From Pararhodobacter aggregans (GTDB taxonomy: Bacteria > Pseudomonadota > Alphaproteobacteria > Rhodobacterales > Rhodobacteraceae), in assembly GCF_003075525.1 (NCBI RefSeq), contig NZ_QDDR01000013.1, positions 62,001 through 126,000 of the forward strand: a stretch of DNA of 64,000 nt, written 5' to 3'. Shown piece after piece: positions 15,682 through 24,328 of this stretch. Position 1 is the stretch's first letter. Every line of letters starts with the position of its first letter. The position numbers were made by a program, and so were the translations under genes. Under the pieces are notes generated by a model. That model had not been told where the DNA came from. It made no database searches and saw only the letters and a list, made by a program, of their open reading frames with translations.

Positions 15682-17117
15682 AGCAGCACCAGCGTGGCGA
15701 GGCCGAGGAAGACGAAGAAACCGACCACATCGGTGAGTGTGGTGACGAAGGTGCCCGAGGCCAGCGCCGGGTCCAGTTTCAGCCGGTTCAGCGCCAGCGG
15801 CACCAGCACCCCGCCCAGCGCCGCCACCGTCAGGTTGATGATCAGCGCCGCGCCGATCACCGCCCCCAGCCAGACATCGCGCCCATAGAGCGCCCAGGCC
15901 ACCACCCCCATGACCATGGCAAAGCCCAGGCCGTTGATAAGACCGACGACCAATTCCCGCCGCACCACCCGGGCGGCGTTCGATTCGGTCAGGTCCTTGG
16001 TCGCCAGCGCCCGCACCGCCACGGTCAGCGATTGCGTCCCGGCATTGCCGCCCATCGAGGCGACGATCGGCATCAAGGCCGCGAGTGCCACTAGCACGGC
16101 GATCGTGCCCTCGAAAAGCCCGATCACCGCGGCGGCGATATTGGCGGTGACCAGGTTCACGGCCAGCCAGGGGAAGCGCTGGCGCACCGTCTCCCAGACC
16201 CCGTCCGACAGGCTCGATTCGTCGCCGACCCCGGCCATGCGCAGCATGTCTTCCTCGTGCTCGTCATCGAGCACGACCATGGCGTCGTCGATGGTGATGA
16301 CGCCGACCAGCCGCCCCGCCCCATCGACCACCGGGGTCGAGATCAGATGGTACTTATTGAACATCCGCGCCACCTCGGCCTCCTCTTCGGTGGCCTCCAC
16401 TGTCATGAAACTGTCCTCGACAATGTCAGACAGCGCGGTGTCGCGTTTCGAGGCCAGCACCCGGCCCAGCGTCGCATAGCCGGTCGGGCGGTGGCGTTCG
16501 TCAACCAGGATCACGTGGTAGAACTGATCCGGCAGCCAATCAGCCGAGCGCAGGTGGTCGATGGTCTGCCCCACATTCCAATCCTGCGGCACGCTGACCG
16601 TTTCGGATTGCATGAGGCGGCCGGCGGAATATTCGGGCCAGGCGAGCGAGCTTTCGACCGCCGCCCGATCGTCCTTTTCCAGCGAATCGAGGATGAAGGC
16701 CTGATCGTGGTCCTCCAGATCCTCGAGGATGTCGACCACGTCGTCGGTGTCGAGTTCGCGCACCGCTTCGGCCAGGGCCTCGCGCGGCATGGCCTCGATG
16801 ACCTCTTCGCGCACCGCCTCGTCGAGTTCGGACAGAACGTCGCCGTCCACCCCTTCGGGATAGAGCGTCAGCAGCGCCTTGCGCTCCTGGCTGGAGATCT
16901 GTTCCAGCAAGTCCGAGATATCGGCCGGGTGCAGCGTGTCGAGCGCCGCGGCGACAGCCCGGGCATCGCCAGCGTCGACCGCTTCCAGAACCGTGTCGAT
17001 CCGCTCGGCGTCCAGCTCCTCGACCTCGCGGTCCTCCTCGGGCGGCTCGGGCCGGGGCGTCGGTTCGGGTATCGGATTCTCCGGGTTCCCGGTCTTGTGG
17101 TGTTCCGGTTCCGTCAT
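15678..17117 (-). CDS. mgtE: Magnesium transporter MgtE
   Basis: 479 residues. Order: an acidic/Pro-rich leader (~30 residues), the MgtE_N helical superhelix (~35-150, HPADISDLLEQISSQERKAL), two CBS domains (~155-285, with VEATEEEAEVARMFNKYHLI and GVITIDDAMVVLDDEHEEDM), a plug helix, and five transmembrane helices containing PIVASMGGNAGTQSLTVAVR, the conserved pore segment. It is a homodimeric Mg2+ channel closed when Mg2+ fills the acidic CBS/N-domain interface. It is divergent from guaD across 114 bases; no Mg2+ riboswitch recognised there. Confidence 0.96.
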   Translation of the reverse strand: MTEPEHHKTGNPENPIPEPTPRPEPPEEDREVEELDAERIDTVLEAVDAGDARAVAAALDTLHPADISDLLEQISSQERKALLTLYPEGVDGDVLSELDEAVREEVIEAMPREALAEAVRELDTDDVVDILEDLEDHDQAFILDSLEKDDRAAVESSLAWPEYSAGRLMQSETVSVPQDWNVGQTIDHLRSADWLPDQFYHVILVDERHRPTGYATLGRVLASKRDTALSDIVEDSFMTVEATEEEAEVARMFNKYHLISTPVVDGAGRLVGVITIDDAMVVLDDEHEEDMLRMAGVGDESSLSDGVWETVRQRFPWLAVNLVTANIAAAVIGLFEGTIAVLVALAALMPIVASMGGNAGTQSLTVAVRALATKDLTESNAARVVRRELVVGLINGLGFAMVMGVVAWALYGRDVWLGAVIGAALIINLTVAALGGVLVPLALNRLKLDPALASGTFVTTLTDVVGFFVFLGLATLVLL

Positions 17118-17231
17118 CGCCGCCTCCCGTTCCCGTTTCGGCCTGCGCCCGGGTCGAATCGTCCCGTGCCCGTGGTTGTTAAGCGCAAAAGGCCGCGCGA
17201 TAAAGGGTCAGCCGCCCCCTCGGAGGATCCC

Positions 17232-18521
17232 ATGCGCGACCTGCTTATCGGCCAGGTGCTGAGTTTCGATGACGACCCGTTCCTTGAGGGCCCCTCGGCG
17301 GCCCGGATCGAGGCCGAGGGCGCCGTTCTGATCGAAGACGGGCGGATCCTGGCCGTCGGACCGGCCGCCAGCCTGCGGGCCGCACATCCCGAGGCGCGGC
17401 GTCACGATTACGGCAAGGCGCTGATTTCGCCGGGTTTCGTCGATGCCCATGCGCATTACCCGCAGACCGGGATCATCGCCAGCTGGGGCAAGCGGCTGAT
17501 CGACTGGCTGAACACCTATACCTTCCCCGAGGAATCGCGCTTTGCCGATCCGGCCCATGCAAGGCTCGCGGCGGAAACCTGCCTCGACCTGATGCTGGCC
17601 CATGGCACGACCAGCGTCTGCAGCTTCTGCACCATCCATCCCGAGAGCGTTGACGCCTTCTTTACCGCGGCGCAGGCGCGGGGCATGCGGGTGATGGCGG
17701 GCAAGACCTGCATGGACCGCAACGCACCCGACAACCTGCGCGATACGGCGCAGGCGGCCTATGACCAGTCGAAGGCGCTGCTGGAACGCTGGCACGGGGT
17801 CGACCGGCTGGGCTATGTCATCACGCCGCGCTTCGCCCCGACCTCGACGCCCGACCAGCTGGCGGCGCTGGGGGCGCTCTGGGCCGAGCATCCGGAGGTG
17901 GCGATGCAGACGCATCTCTCGGAACAGAAAGAGGAAATCCTCTGGGTGGCCAAGCTCTTCCCCGAGGCGCGCGACTACCTCGATGTCTATGAGCGCTTCG
18001 GCCTGCTGGGCGCCCGGGGGCTTTACGGCCATGCCATCCACCTTGAACCGCGCGAGCGGGACCGGCTGCGCGAGGTCGGCGCGGCGCTGGTGCATTGCCC
18101 GACCTCGAACGCCTTCATCGGTTCGGGTCTGTTCGACATGGCGGGGCTCAAGGCCGGGGGGCAGCGGATCGGGCTTGCCACCGATATCGGCGGCGGCTCC
18201 AGCTTTTCGATGCTGCGGACCATGGCCGCCGCCTATGACATCGCGCAGCTGAACGGCGCGGCGCTGCATCCGGCGCAGCTGTGGTGGCTGGCCACGGCGG
18301 GCTCGGCCGGGGCGCTGGGGCTGGGCGAGCGCATCGGGCGGATCGCGCCGGGCTATGAGGCGGATCTGACGGTGCTCGATCTGGCCTCGACCCCGGCCAT
18401 CGCCCAGCGCGCGGCCCGGGCCGAGGATCTGTGGCAGGCGCTCTTCCCGACCATCATGATGGGCGACGACCGGGCGATCCTTGCCACCTGGGTCAACGGC
18501 AAGCCGATGCATCGCGCATGA
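17232..18521 (+). CDS. guaD: Guanine deaminase
   Basis: 429 residues from the ATG 17232, with GGAGG at 17222-17226. Amidohydrolase metal motif VDAHAHYPQTG (two His), family-specific SWGKRLIDWLNTYTFPEE, then MQTHLSEQKEEI (third His), YGHAIHL (fourth His) and TDIGGGSSFSML (metal Asp). These mark a zinc guanine deaminase converting guanine to xanthine and ammonia in purine salvage. The C-terminal ATWVNGKPMHRA is also typical. It is divergent from mgtE and ends in a shared terminator with the convergent Bax-inhibitor gene. Confidence 0.94.
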   Translation: MRDLLIGQVLSFDDDPFLEGPSAARIEAEGAVLIEDGRILAVGPAASLRAAHPEARRHDYGKALISPGFVDAHAHYPQTGIIASWGKRLIDWLNTYTFPEESRFADPAHARLAAETCLDLMLAHGTTSVCSFCTIHPESVDAFFTAAQARGMRVMAGKTCMDRNAPDNLRDTAQAAYDQSKALLERWHGVDRLGYVITPRFAPTSTPDQLAALGALWAEHPEVAMQTHLSEQKEEILWVAKLFPEARDYLDVYERFGLLGARGLYGHAIHLEPRERDRLREVGAALVHCPTSNAFIGSGLFDMAGLKAGGQRIGLATDIGGGSSFSMLRTMAAAYDIAQLNGAALHPAQLWWLATAGSAGALGLGERIGRIAPGYEADLTVLDLASTPAIAQRAARAEDLWQALFPTIMMGDDRAILATWVNGKPMHRA

Positions 18522-18559
18522 AAAAAGGGCCGGTCCCGCAGGACCGGCCCCCTTCTTTT
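18521..18559. terminator. Bidirectional terminator between guaD and the BI-1 gene
   Basis: A perfect 10-base stem (GGGCCGGTCC / GGACCGGCCC, loop CGCA) flanked by AAAAAA on the left and CCTTCTTTT on the right. It works for both strands. Confidence 0.9.
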
Positions 18560-18571
18560 CCGACCGCCCGC

Positions 18572-19354
18572 TTATTCCCGGTTGCCCAGGAACATCAGCA
18601 GGAACTGGAACATGTTCAGGAAGTCGAGATAGAGGTTCAGCGCGCCGGCGATGGCCGACTTTTCCAGCCATTCGCTGTCGCCCTGCGCCGCATGGGCGAT
18701 GTAATTCGCCTTGATCGTCTGGGTGTCGAAGGCGGTGAGGCCCGCGAAGATCAGCACACCGATCACCGAGATCGCGAAGGCCAGGGCCGACGAACCGATG
18801 AAGATGTTGACTACCATGGCGACCAAGAGGCCGATCACGCCCATCACCAGGAAGGTGCCCATCCCCGACAGGTCCCGCTTCGTGGTATAGCCATAGAGGC
18901 TGAGACCGGCGAAGGCGATCGCGGTGATGAGGAAGGTCTGGGTGATCGAGAAACTGGTGTAGACGAGGAAGATCGAGCTCAGCGACACGCCGATCATCGC
19001 CGCGAAGACGAAGAAGCCGACCTGCATCGCCGCGGCCGAGGCATTGCGCATCAGCGCGCCGAAGCCGAAGAACAGGAAGGCGAGCGGGGCGAACATCACC
19101 ACCCAGCGGAACGCCGAGGCATAGATCAGATAGCCGAATTGCGACAGATACGTCCCGTTCGGCAGCATCGCGGCGGCCGTGTTCGGGTCGGTCGTGGTGG
19201 CAAGGCCGGAAATCGCCCAGGCGCCCGCCGCCGTAATCAGCATGCCCACGGACATCGTGCCGTAGACCTTGTTCATATGCGTGCGCAGGCCGGCGTCGAT
19301 CCGTGCGCCAAGCGCGCCAGCGTCAGACGTGCGCACCGACTGGTAGTTGGCCAT
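18572..19354 (-). CDS. Bax inhibitor-1/YccA family membrane protein
   Basis: 260 residues. The start MANYQSVRTSD at 19354 is preferred because GGAGGG lies seven bases before it, not the in-frame start seven codons earlier. Seven hydrophobic segments follow a polar 30-residue N-terminus. Family motifs include NKVYGTMSVGMLITAAGAW, the central FAGLSLYGYTTKRDLSGMGT and the C-terminal AFDTQTIKANY. The family comprises inner-membrane Ca2+-leak channels or regulators of membrane protein turnover (YccA-FtsH). Which role applies here cannot be read from the sequence. Confidence 0.9.
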   Translation of the reverse strand: MANYQSVRTSDAGALGARIDAGLRTHMNKVYGTMSVGMLITAAGAWAISGLATTTDPNTAAAMLPNGTYLSQFGYLIYASAFRWVVMFAPLAFLFFGFGALMRNASAAAMQVGFFVFAAMIGVSLSSIFLVYTSFSITQTFLITAIAFAGLSLYGYTTKRDLSGMGTFLVMGVIGLLVAMVVNIFIGSSALAFAISVIGVLIFAGLTAFDTQTIKANYIAHAAQGDSEWLEKSAIAGALNLYLDFLNMFQFLLMFLGNRE

Positions 19355-19477
19355 GTAACCCTCCGTTGGAACCATCTTGTCACGAAGGCCCGGTTCCCCG
19401 GGCCCCCGCGAATGGTTCCAATATCGGGATTACCGAGCCCTATTTCAAGACTCGCCTTAAGCGGTTTTGTCGGGATT

Positions 19478-19702
19478 TCAACGCCAGTAGCTGGGCGCGT
19501 CCCACAGGGGCCGCCTGGCCTCGCGTTGGGCCTCTTCGCGCGAGAGGCCGATATCGGCCAGCATCTGGTCATCGAGCGCCGCCAGGTCCACCCGTTGGCG
19601 ACGCAGGGCGCGGGCGGTGGCCAGAGCCTTCAGCACCCGGGCCAGGACCGGACGCCGGGGGGCGGCAACGGAAACGGGAGCGGTGCAGGTCGAGCTGGCC
19701 AT
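19478..19702 (-). CDS. DUF1127 small protein
   Basis: 74 residues. The C-terminal ~45 residues carry the DUF1127 pattern RQRVDLAALDDQMLADIGLSREEAQREARR. The N-terminal part is Ala/Arg-rich, and AAGGATGAT precedes the ATG. Known: small DUF1127 proteins in alphaproteobacteria (such as CcaF1 of Rhodobacter) bind RNA and affect RNA turnover and stress responses; this protein is longer at the N-terminus than the shortest members. It is divergent from a LysR gene across 89 bases that contain a palindrome, suggesting LysR control. Confidence 0.88.
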   Translation of the reverse strand: MASSTCTAPVSVAAPRRPVLARVLKALATARALRRQRVDLAALDDQMLADIGLSREEAQREARRPLWDAPSYWR

Positions 19703-19749
19703 CGGATCATCCTTTCAGAGCGGCTATGAGTCCCGCGCTTTGCATCACG

Positions 19750-19766
19750 GGTATTGATCGGATACC
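19750..19766. promoter_or_regulatory. Putative LysR operator in the DUF1127/LysR divergent gap
   Basis: GGTATTGATCGGATACC has 5-base arms GGTAT/ATACC and contains a T-N11-A box, the generic LysR site. It is centred between the divergent starts at 19702 and 19792. Confidence 0.45.
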
Positions 19767-19791
19767 GGGAATGCGGGTATGATGGAAACGA

Positions 19792-20709
19792 ATGTTTCTG
19801 ATGGCCACGATCACGGATGCTGATATGCGACGCAATCTCGACCTCTCCGCCCTGCGCGCCCTGGCCGCCATCGCCGATTTCGGCGGGGTGACGCGGGCGG
19901 CGCAGCTCTTGAACCTGACGCAATCGGCCGTCTCGATGCAGATCAAGCGGCTGGAGGAATCGCTGGGGCTGACGCTGCTGGACCGTTCAGGGCGCGGCGT
20001 CTCGCTGACCTCGGCCGGCGAGCAGCTCCTCAGCTATGCCCGCCGGATCATCGCCCTGAACGACGAGGCGGTCGAGCGGCTGACCGACAGCGAATACGAA
20101 GGGGGCATCACCGTCGTCGTGCCCCATGACATCGTCTATCCGCACGTGCCGCAGGTGCTGCGGCATTTCCACTCCATGTATCCGCGCATGCAGGTGCAGC
20201 TGCTGACCCAGAACACTCTCCGGGCCAAGGAGGCCTTTGCGCGGGGCGAATGCGACCTGATCCTGACCACCGAGCTGCATTGCGACGCGGGCGGCGAGAC
20301 GCTGACCCGGCTGCCGCTGCTGTGGATCGGGGCGCCGGGGGGCAACGCTTGGCGTCAGCGGCCGCTCAGGCTGGCACAGGGGCGGATCTGCGCCTTCCGG
20401 GCCGGGATCGTCGCCGCGCTCGACCGGGCAGACATCCCCTGGGAGACGGCGGTGGAATCGGAAAGCGACCGCACGCTGGAAGCCGCGGTCAGCTGTGACA
20501 TGGCGATCCATGCGCTCCTGGCCGGGACCGAGCCGCCGCATGTCGAGCGGATCGCCCATGGCGGCGCCCTGCCCGACCTCAACAGCTATCTCATCAACCT
20601 CTACATGCGCCCGGGCAACGCCACGCCCGGGGTCGCGGCGCTGGCCGATCTCTTGCGCAAGGCCTGGGACAGCGACGGCCGGATCCCGCAGGGGATGGCC
20701 GCCGAATAG
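19792..20709 (+). CDS. LysR-family transcriptional regulator
   Basis: 305 residues. The first start is used; ATGs at codons 4 and 12 are alternatives, and LSALRALAAIADFGGVTRAA begins the conserved winged helix-turn-helix. The recognition helix region is LNLTQSAVSMQIKRLEESLG, followed by LLDRSGRGVSLTSAGEQLL and a periplasmic-binding-protein-like effector domain (~95-300). The effector is unknown. It is divergent from the DUF1127 gene, a pairing that in LysR regulators often marks the target. It ends 4 bases from the convergent quinone oxidoreductase. Confidence 0.92.
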   Translation: MFLMATITDADMRRNLDLSALRALAAIADFGGVTRAAQLLNLTQSAVSMQIKRLEESLGLTLLDRSGRGVSLTSAGEQLLSYARRIIALNDEAVERLTDSEYEGGITVVVPHDIVYPHVPQVLRHFHSMYPRMQVQLLTQNTLRAKEAFARGECDLILTTELHCDAGGETLTRLPLLWIGAPGGNAWRQRPLRLAQGRICAFRAGIVAALDRADIPWETAVESESDRTLEAAVSCDMAIHALLAGTEPPHVERIAHGGALPDLNSYLINLYMRPGNATPGVAALADLLRKAWDSDGRIPQGMAAE

Positions 20710-20712
20710 GGC

Positions 20713-21678
20713 CTAGTCGCCGATGGTGATGACCACCTTGCCGGTCGAGGCGCGGCTGCGCATCAGCTCCATCGCCTCCGCCACCCGGTCGAGCGGCAGG
20801 GCATGGCTGACATGGGGATGCAGATCGCCCCGGGCGTACATATCCATCAGATCGGCAAGCGAGCGGGTGATGACCTGCGGCGCGAAGCTGTTGTAGCCGC
20901 CCCAGTAAAGGCCGATCACGTCGATATTCTTGACCAGCAGGATATTGGCCGGGAATTGCGGCACGCCGCCGCCGGCGAAGCCGATGACGACGAAGCGCCC
21001 CTCGGGTTTCAGCGCGCGCAGGGCGGCCGAGGCGGCGGGCTCGCCCACCGCGTCATAGACCACATCGACCCCGCCCAGCGCCTTGAACGCGGCCTTGAGG
21101 TCGGCGCCCTCGCTGTCGATCAGGACCGAGGCCCCGGCGGCCCGCGCTACCTCCAGCTTCTCGGGGCCACGGGCCACGGCGACGACCTTCGCCCCCAGCC
21201 GCGCGCCGATCTCGACCGCGGTCAGCCCCACGCCACCGGCAGCGCCCAGCACCAGCAGCGTCTCGCCCGCTTTCAGCCGCGCGCGATGGGTCAGGGCCAG
21301 ATGCGAGGTGCCATAGGCCACCATGAACCCGGCCGCCTGATCGAAAGGCATCGCCTCGGGCAGCGGCAGGCAGCGCTCGACCGGGAAGCAGCCATATTCC
21401 GCCAGCCCGCCCTGCCCGGCGAAGACCGCCACCTTCTGGCCGGGAGTGAAGCCGGTGACGCCCGCGCCCAGCGCATCGACGGTGCCGGAAAGCTCCATGC
21501 CCATGACGAAGGGCATCGGCGGGATCTCCTGATAGGTGCCCTTGGCCATCAGCAGATCGGCGAAATTCAGGCCGCAGGCGCGGATCTTCACCCGCAGCTC
21601 GCCCGGCCCGGGTTCGGGCATCGGCAGATCGGTAAGGGCGGGCGGGGTCTCGGTCGAGGCGAGGACGAAGGCGCGCAT
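20713..21678 (-). CDS. NADPH:quinone oxidoreductase-type MDR enzyme
   Basis: 321 residues from the ATG 21676-21678 (MRAFVLASTETPPAL). The frame is open further upstream, but that part lies in the AT-rich regulatory region. GroES-like domain (~25-120, CGLNFADLLMAKGTYQ is the zinc-free quinone-reductase pattern), NADPH-binding fold with VLGAAGGVGLTAVEIGARLG (~142-161), and C-terminal LPLDRVAEAMELMRSRASTG. Related proteins reduce quinones or act as acryloyl/crotonyl-CoA-type reductases; the substrate is uncertain. Upstream DNA is rich in TTTGC repeats that may be a regulator site. Confidence 0.88.
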   Translation of the reverse strand: MRAFVLASTETPPALTDLPMPEPGPGELRVKIRACGLNFADLLMAKGTYQEIPPMPFVMGMELSGTVDALGAGVTGFTPGQKVAVFAGQGGLAEYGCFPVERCLPLPEAMPFDQAAGFMVAYGTSHLALTHRARLKAGETLLVLGAAGGVGLTAVEIGARLGAKVVAVARGPEKLEVARAAGASVLIDSEGADLKAAFKALGGVDVVYDAVGEPAASAALRALKPEGRFVVIGFAGGGVPQFPANILLVKNIDVIGLYWGGYNSFAPQVITRSLADLMDMYARGDLHPHVSHALPLDRVAEAMELMRSRASTGKVVITIGD

Positions 21679-21793
21679 CGGCTGGCTCCGGCTAGAGGAA
21701 TCGGGACGGCCACGATGGGCTGCCCCCCGCGCAAGGACAAGGCCGCGGCGGACCGGCGCCGACGTGACATAGCGTCCCGCGCATGAAACTCCC

Positions 21794-21870
21794 GCGAAAA
21801 CACGTTTGCATTTTGCGAATACACGCAAAGGTTGTTTGCGCATTGCATTGCATTTTGCAAAACACGTCTT
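21794..21870. promoter_or_regulatory. TTTGC-rich repeat block upstream of the quinone oxidoreductase
   Basis: GCATTTTGC occurs twice (about 21808 and 21850), AAAACACG twice, and TTTGC/GCAAA half-sites six or more times in 77 bases. This resembles the TTTGCAAA-type operators of short-chain fatty acyl regulators such as PccR. The remainder of the 21679-22167 gap has no gene. Confidence 0.4.
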
Positions 21871-21935
21871 GATGGAATGAGCGAGGGATGCTTACATCCT
21901 TCCGGGTGTACGGCCGCGACTCGGCTCCTGCCGCT

Positions 21936-21961
21936 ACGTCAACCGTGACGTTAGCGTAAAC
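21936..21961. promoter_or_regulatory. Palindrome and LacI-type half motif upstream of the XRE regulator
   Basis: A perfect palindrome ACGTCA-ACCG-TGACGT (21936-21951) overlaps GTTAGCGTAAAC (21950-21961). It may be an autoregulatory operator of the XRE gene at 22168. A further hairpin GTCCCG-TTTT-CGGGAC sits at about 22017-22032. Confidence 0.35.
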
Positions 21962-22167
21962 GACGGGGACATCTGTTGCGCGATCGGCGACGCGCGGCCC
22001 TTCCCGACGCTCCTAAGTCCCGTTTTCGGGACACCCCTATGTGTGAGGCGAAAAAAATGACTCGTGGTGCAGAAGTTGGCACGGAAATTGCTTCTCTTGG
22101 TTTCGAAGGGCTTGGTCCCCGATGGCCTGATCGGTCCCGGGGATTGATTGACAAGAGGAGTCAGGAA

Positions 22168-22530
22168 GTGAAGCACCCGGTGGATGTCCATGTTGGCAAG
22201 CGGATCCGTCATCGTCGCTGGATGGTGGGCATGACCCAGCAGCAGCTGGCCGATTCGGTCGGCATCAAGTTCCAGCAGATCCAGAAATACGAAACCGGCA
22301 TGAACCGCGTCAGCGCCTCGCGCCTGTGGGACATCGCCCGCACGCTGGGTGTGCAGATCGGCTTCTTCTTTGAAGGCCTCGCCGGTGAGAATGCGGGCGA
22401 AGCGGCGCCTGCCGCCGATATCCTGGCCAACAAGGAAGCGATGGAACTGGTCCGCGCCTATTACTCGATCCCCGAAGCGCAGCGCAAACGCCTGTTCGAC
22501 CTGGCCCGCGTCCTCTCGGACGCCGCCTGA
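22168..22530 (+). CDS. XRE-family helix-turn-helix regulator
   Basis: 120 residues starting at GTG 22168-22170, with GAGGAG at 22155-22160. Upstream in-frame ATGs would add ~45 residues of low-quality sequence and are not favoured. HTH: RIRHRRWMVGMTQQQLADSV then GIKFQQIQKYETGMNRVSAS, a very typical lambda-repressor fold (residues ~10-65). The C-terminal half (EAMELVRAYYSIPEAQRKRL) is helical. Close relatives are single-copy housekeeping regulators in alphaproteobacteria; targets unknown. It lies 489 bases from the oxidoreductase start, behind candidate operators. Confidence 0.88.
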   Translation: MKHPVDVHVGKRIRHRRWMVGMTQQQLADSVGIKFQQIQKYETGMNRVSASRLWDIARTLGVQIGFFFEGLAGENAGEAAPAADILANKEAMELVRAYYSIPEAQRKRLFDLARVLSDAA

Positions 22531-22623
22531 CAGCCCCGGGTCCCAGGGGGCGGGCACACTCTTGCCCGCCCGCGCCGGCACGCCTAGACAGGGCTCTCAC
22601 GCCCGGTTGAGGAGACGCCGCCG

Positions 22624-23442
22624 ATGACCCGATCCCCCCTCCGTTCCCGTTTCTCGCCGGCCGAAATCGCCGCGCTCTGGCAAGCCGCCGATGCCGTGGC
22701 CGATGTCGCGCGCCCGGCGACGCTGGCGCATTTCCGCGCCGAGGGGCTTTCCGCCGACAACAAGGCCAGCGCCGGTTTCGACCCGGTGACCGCCGCCGAC
22801 CGCGCCAGCGAAGCGGCGATGCGCGCGGTTCTGGCGCAGCTGCGCCCCGATGACGCCATCCTCGGCGAGGAGGAAGAGGCGCGCCCCGGCACCTCGGGCC
22901 TGACCTGGGTTCTGGACCCGATCGACGGCACCCGCGGCTATCTGTCCGGCACCCCCACCTGGGGCGTGCTGATCGCGCTGGCGGATGAGGACGGCCCCTT
23001 CCTGGGCATCATCGACCAGCCCTATATCGGCGAACGGTTCCGCGGCGGTCTGGGCGAGGCCCGGGTTGACGGCCCGCTCGGCCAGCATGCGCTGCGCGCC
23101 CGCCCTGCCCGGCCGCTGTCGCAGGCGATCCTCTTCTCCACCTTCCCCGAAGTCGGCACCGCCGAGGAGGGCGCCGCCTTCCGCCGTGTCGCAACCCGGG
23201 CGCGGCTGACCCGCTACGGCACCGATTGCTACGCCTATGCGCTCTTGGCGGCGGGGCAGATCGACCTGGTGATCGAGGCGGGTCTGCAACCCTATGACGT
23301 GATGGCCCCCATCGCGGTGATCGAGGCCGCGGGCGGCGTGGTCACCGACTGGCAGGGGCGTCCGGCGCATCAGGGCGGGCGGATCCTGGCGGCCTCGTCC
23401 CCCGAACTCCACGCCGAGGCGATGGCGCTTCTGCAGGGCTGA
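22624..23442 (+). CDS. hisN: Histidinol-phosphatase, inositol-monophosphatase family
   Basis: 272 residues. Metal-binding motifs of the IMPase fold: GEEEE (~residues 80-84), WVLDPIDGTRGYLSG (~97-111, the D-x-x-D-G-T core) and the C-terminal DVMAPIAVIEAAGGVVTDWQ. GTPTWGVLIALADE and the overall layout match the HisN-type histidinol-phosphatase that dephosphorylates L-histidinol phosphate in histidine synthesis. Inositol or 3'-phosphoadenosine phosphatase activity cannot be excluded. GGAG lies ahead of the ATG. Confidence 0.85.
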   Translation: MTRSPLRSRFSPAEIAALWQAADAVADVARPATLAHFRAEGLSADNKASAGFDPVTAADRASEAAMRAVLAQLRPDDAILGEEEEARPGTSGLTWVLDPIDGTRGYLSGTPTWGVLIALADEDGPFLGIIDQPYIGERFRGGLGEARVDGPLGQHALRARPARPLSQAILFSTFPEVGTAEEGAAFRRVATRARLTRYGTDCYAYALLAAGQIDLVIEAGLQPYDVMAPIAVIEAAGGVVTDWQGRPAHQGGRILAASSPELHAEAMALLQG

Positions 23443-23460
23443 GCCCGCCACCGGACCACG

Positions 23461-23497
23461 AAAAAACCCGCCAAGCGCAAGCCCGGCGGGTTCTTTG
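23461..23497. terminator. Bidirectional terminator between hisN and rplT
   Basis: AACCCGCC / GGCGGGTT stem with an A-run on the left and TTCTTTGTCT on the right, between two convergent genes. Confidence 0.85.
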
Positions 23498-23517
23498 TCT
23501 CAGCGATGACGCTCCGC

Positions 23518-23883
23518 TCAGGCGGTGGCGCCGGCCTTGGCCTGCTCGACGATCAGCGCGAAGGCTTCGGGCTCGTGCACGGCGATATCGGCCAGAACCT
23601 TGCGGTCCACTTCGATCCCGGCGACGGCCAGCAGGTTGATGAAGCGCGAATAGGTCAGGTCGGGATCGACCAGACGCACCGCGGCGTTGATCCGCTGGAT
23701 CCACAGGGCGCGGAAGTTGCGCTTGCGGGTCTTGCGGTCACGGGTGGCGTATTGGTTCGCCTTGTCGACCGCCTGGGTGGCGGTGCGGAAGTTGCGCGAA
23801 CGGGCGCTGTAATAGCCAGCGGCCTGCTTGATCACCTTGCGGTGACGGGCGTGGGTCACCTTGCCGGATTTGACGCGTGCCAT
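23518..23883 (-). CDS. rplT: 50S ribosomal protein L20
   Basis: 121 residues with the full L20 pattern: [59 protein letters not shown] and [18 protein letters not shown]. It binds 23S rRNA early in 50S assembly. It follows rpmI by 17 bases in one operon; neither infC nor pheS flanks the pair in this window. Confidence 0.98.
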   Translation of the reverse strand: MARVKSGKVTHARHRKVIKQAAGYYSARSRNFRTATQAVDKANQYATRDRKTRKRNFRALWIQRINAAVRLVDPDLTYSRFINLLAVAGIEVDRKVLADIAVHEPEAFALIVEQAKAGATA

Positions 23884-23900
23884 GTGTGTCTCTCCTCAGC

Positions 23901-24101
23901 TCAGCGGGCGTAGGGCATGTAGGTCTTGACGATCTTCGTATCCGGCTCGCTCAGCACCATGGTGCCGCGGGCGTCGCGGATGAATTTCGTCGTACGCTTG
24001 ATCATGCCGTGGCGCTTGCCGGCCTGGGCCGATTTGATCTTGCCGGTAGCAGTGACCTTGAACCGCTTTTTGGCGGCCGATTTGGTCTTCATCTTGGGCA
24101 T
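23901..24101 (-). CDS. rpmI: 50S ribosomal protein L35
   Basis: 66 residues, start [20 protein letters not shown] at 24101 with AGGAG upstream. [20 protein letters not shown] and a basic C-terminus are typical. It is the first gene of the rpmI-rplT operon. The L20-binding leader expected upstream in some bacteria was not recognised in 24102-24328. Confidence 0.97.
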   Translation of the reverse strand: MPKMKTKSAAKKRFKVTATGKIKSAQAGKRHGMIKRTTKFIRDARGTMVLSEPDTKIVKTYMPYAR

Positions 24102-24328
24102 TTCCGTCTCCTGTCTCTTCGAGAGGTCATAACGCGCGACTCGGCATGCCACACCGGCCGGCCGCGCGGGCTCAGAGGGCGTCCCAATACCCCGCCCCTC
24201 CCCGCTTTGCAAGGGCCCCCGAACCCAGCCCGGACGCCCCGAACCCTGCCCCGACGCAAGGTCACGCGCGCGCGGGACTTGCCCCCCGGCGTGCGACGGC
24301 GCAGGTCCGGGGCAACGAGGAGAGAGCC

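Noticed and set aside
15682-17231. 6S RNA or Mg2+ riboswitch near fthC-mgtE
   Set aside because: The 114-base gap upstream of mgtE shows no M-box-like conserved blocks and the region upstream of fthC is coding for mgtE.
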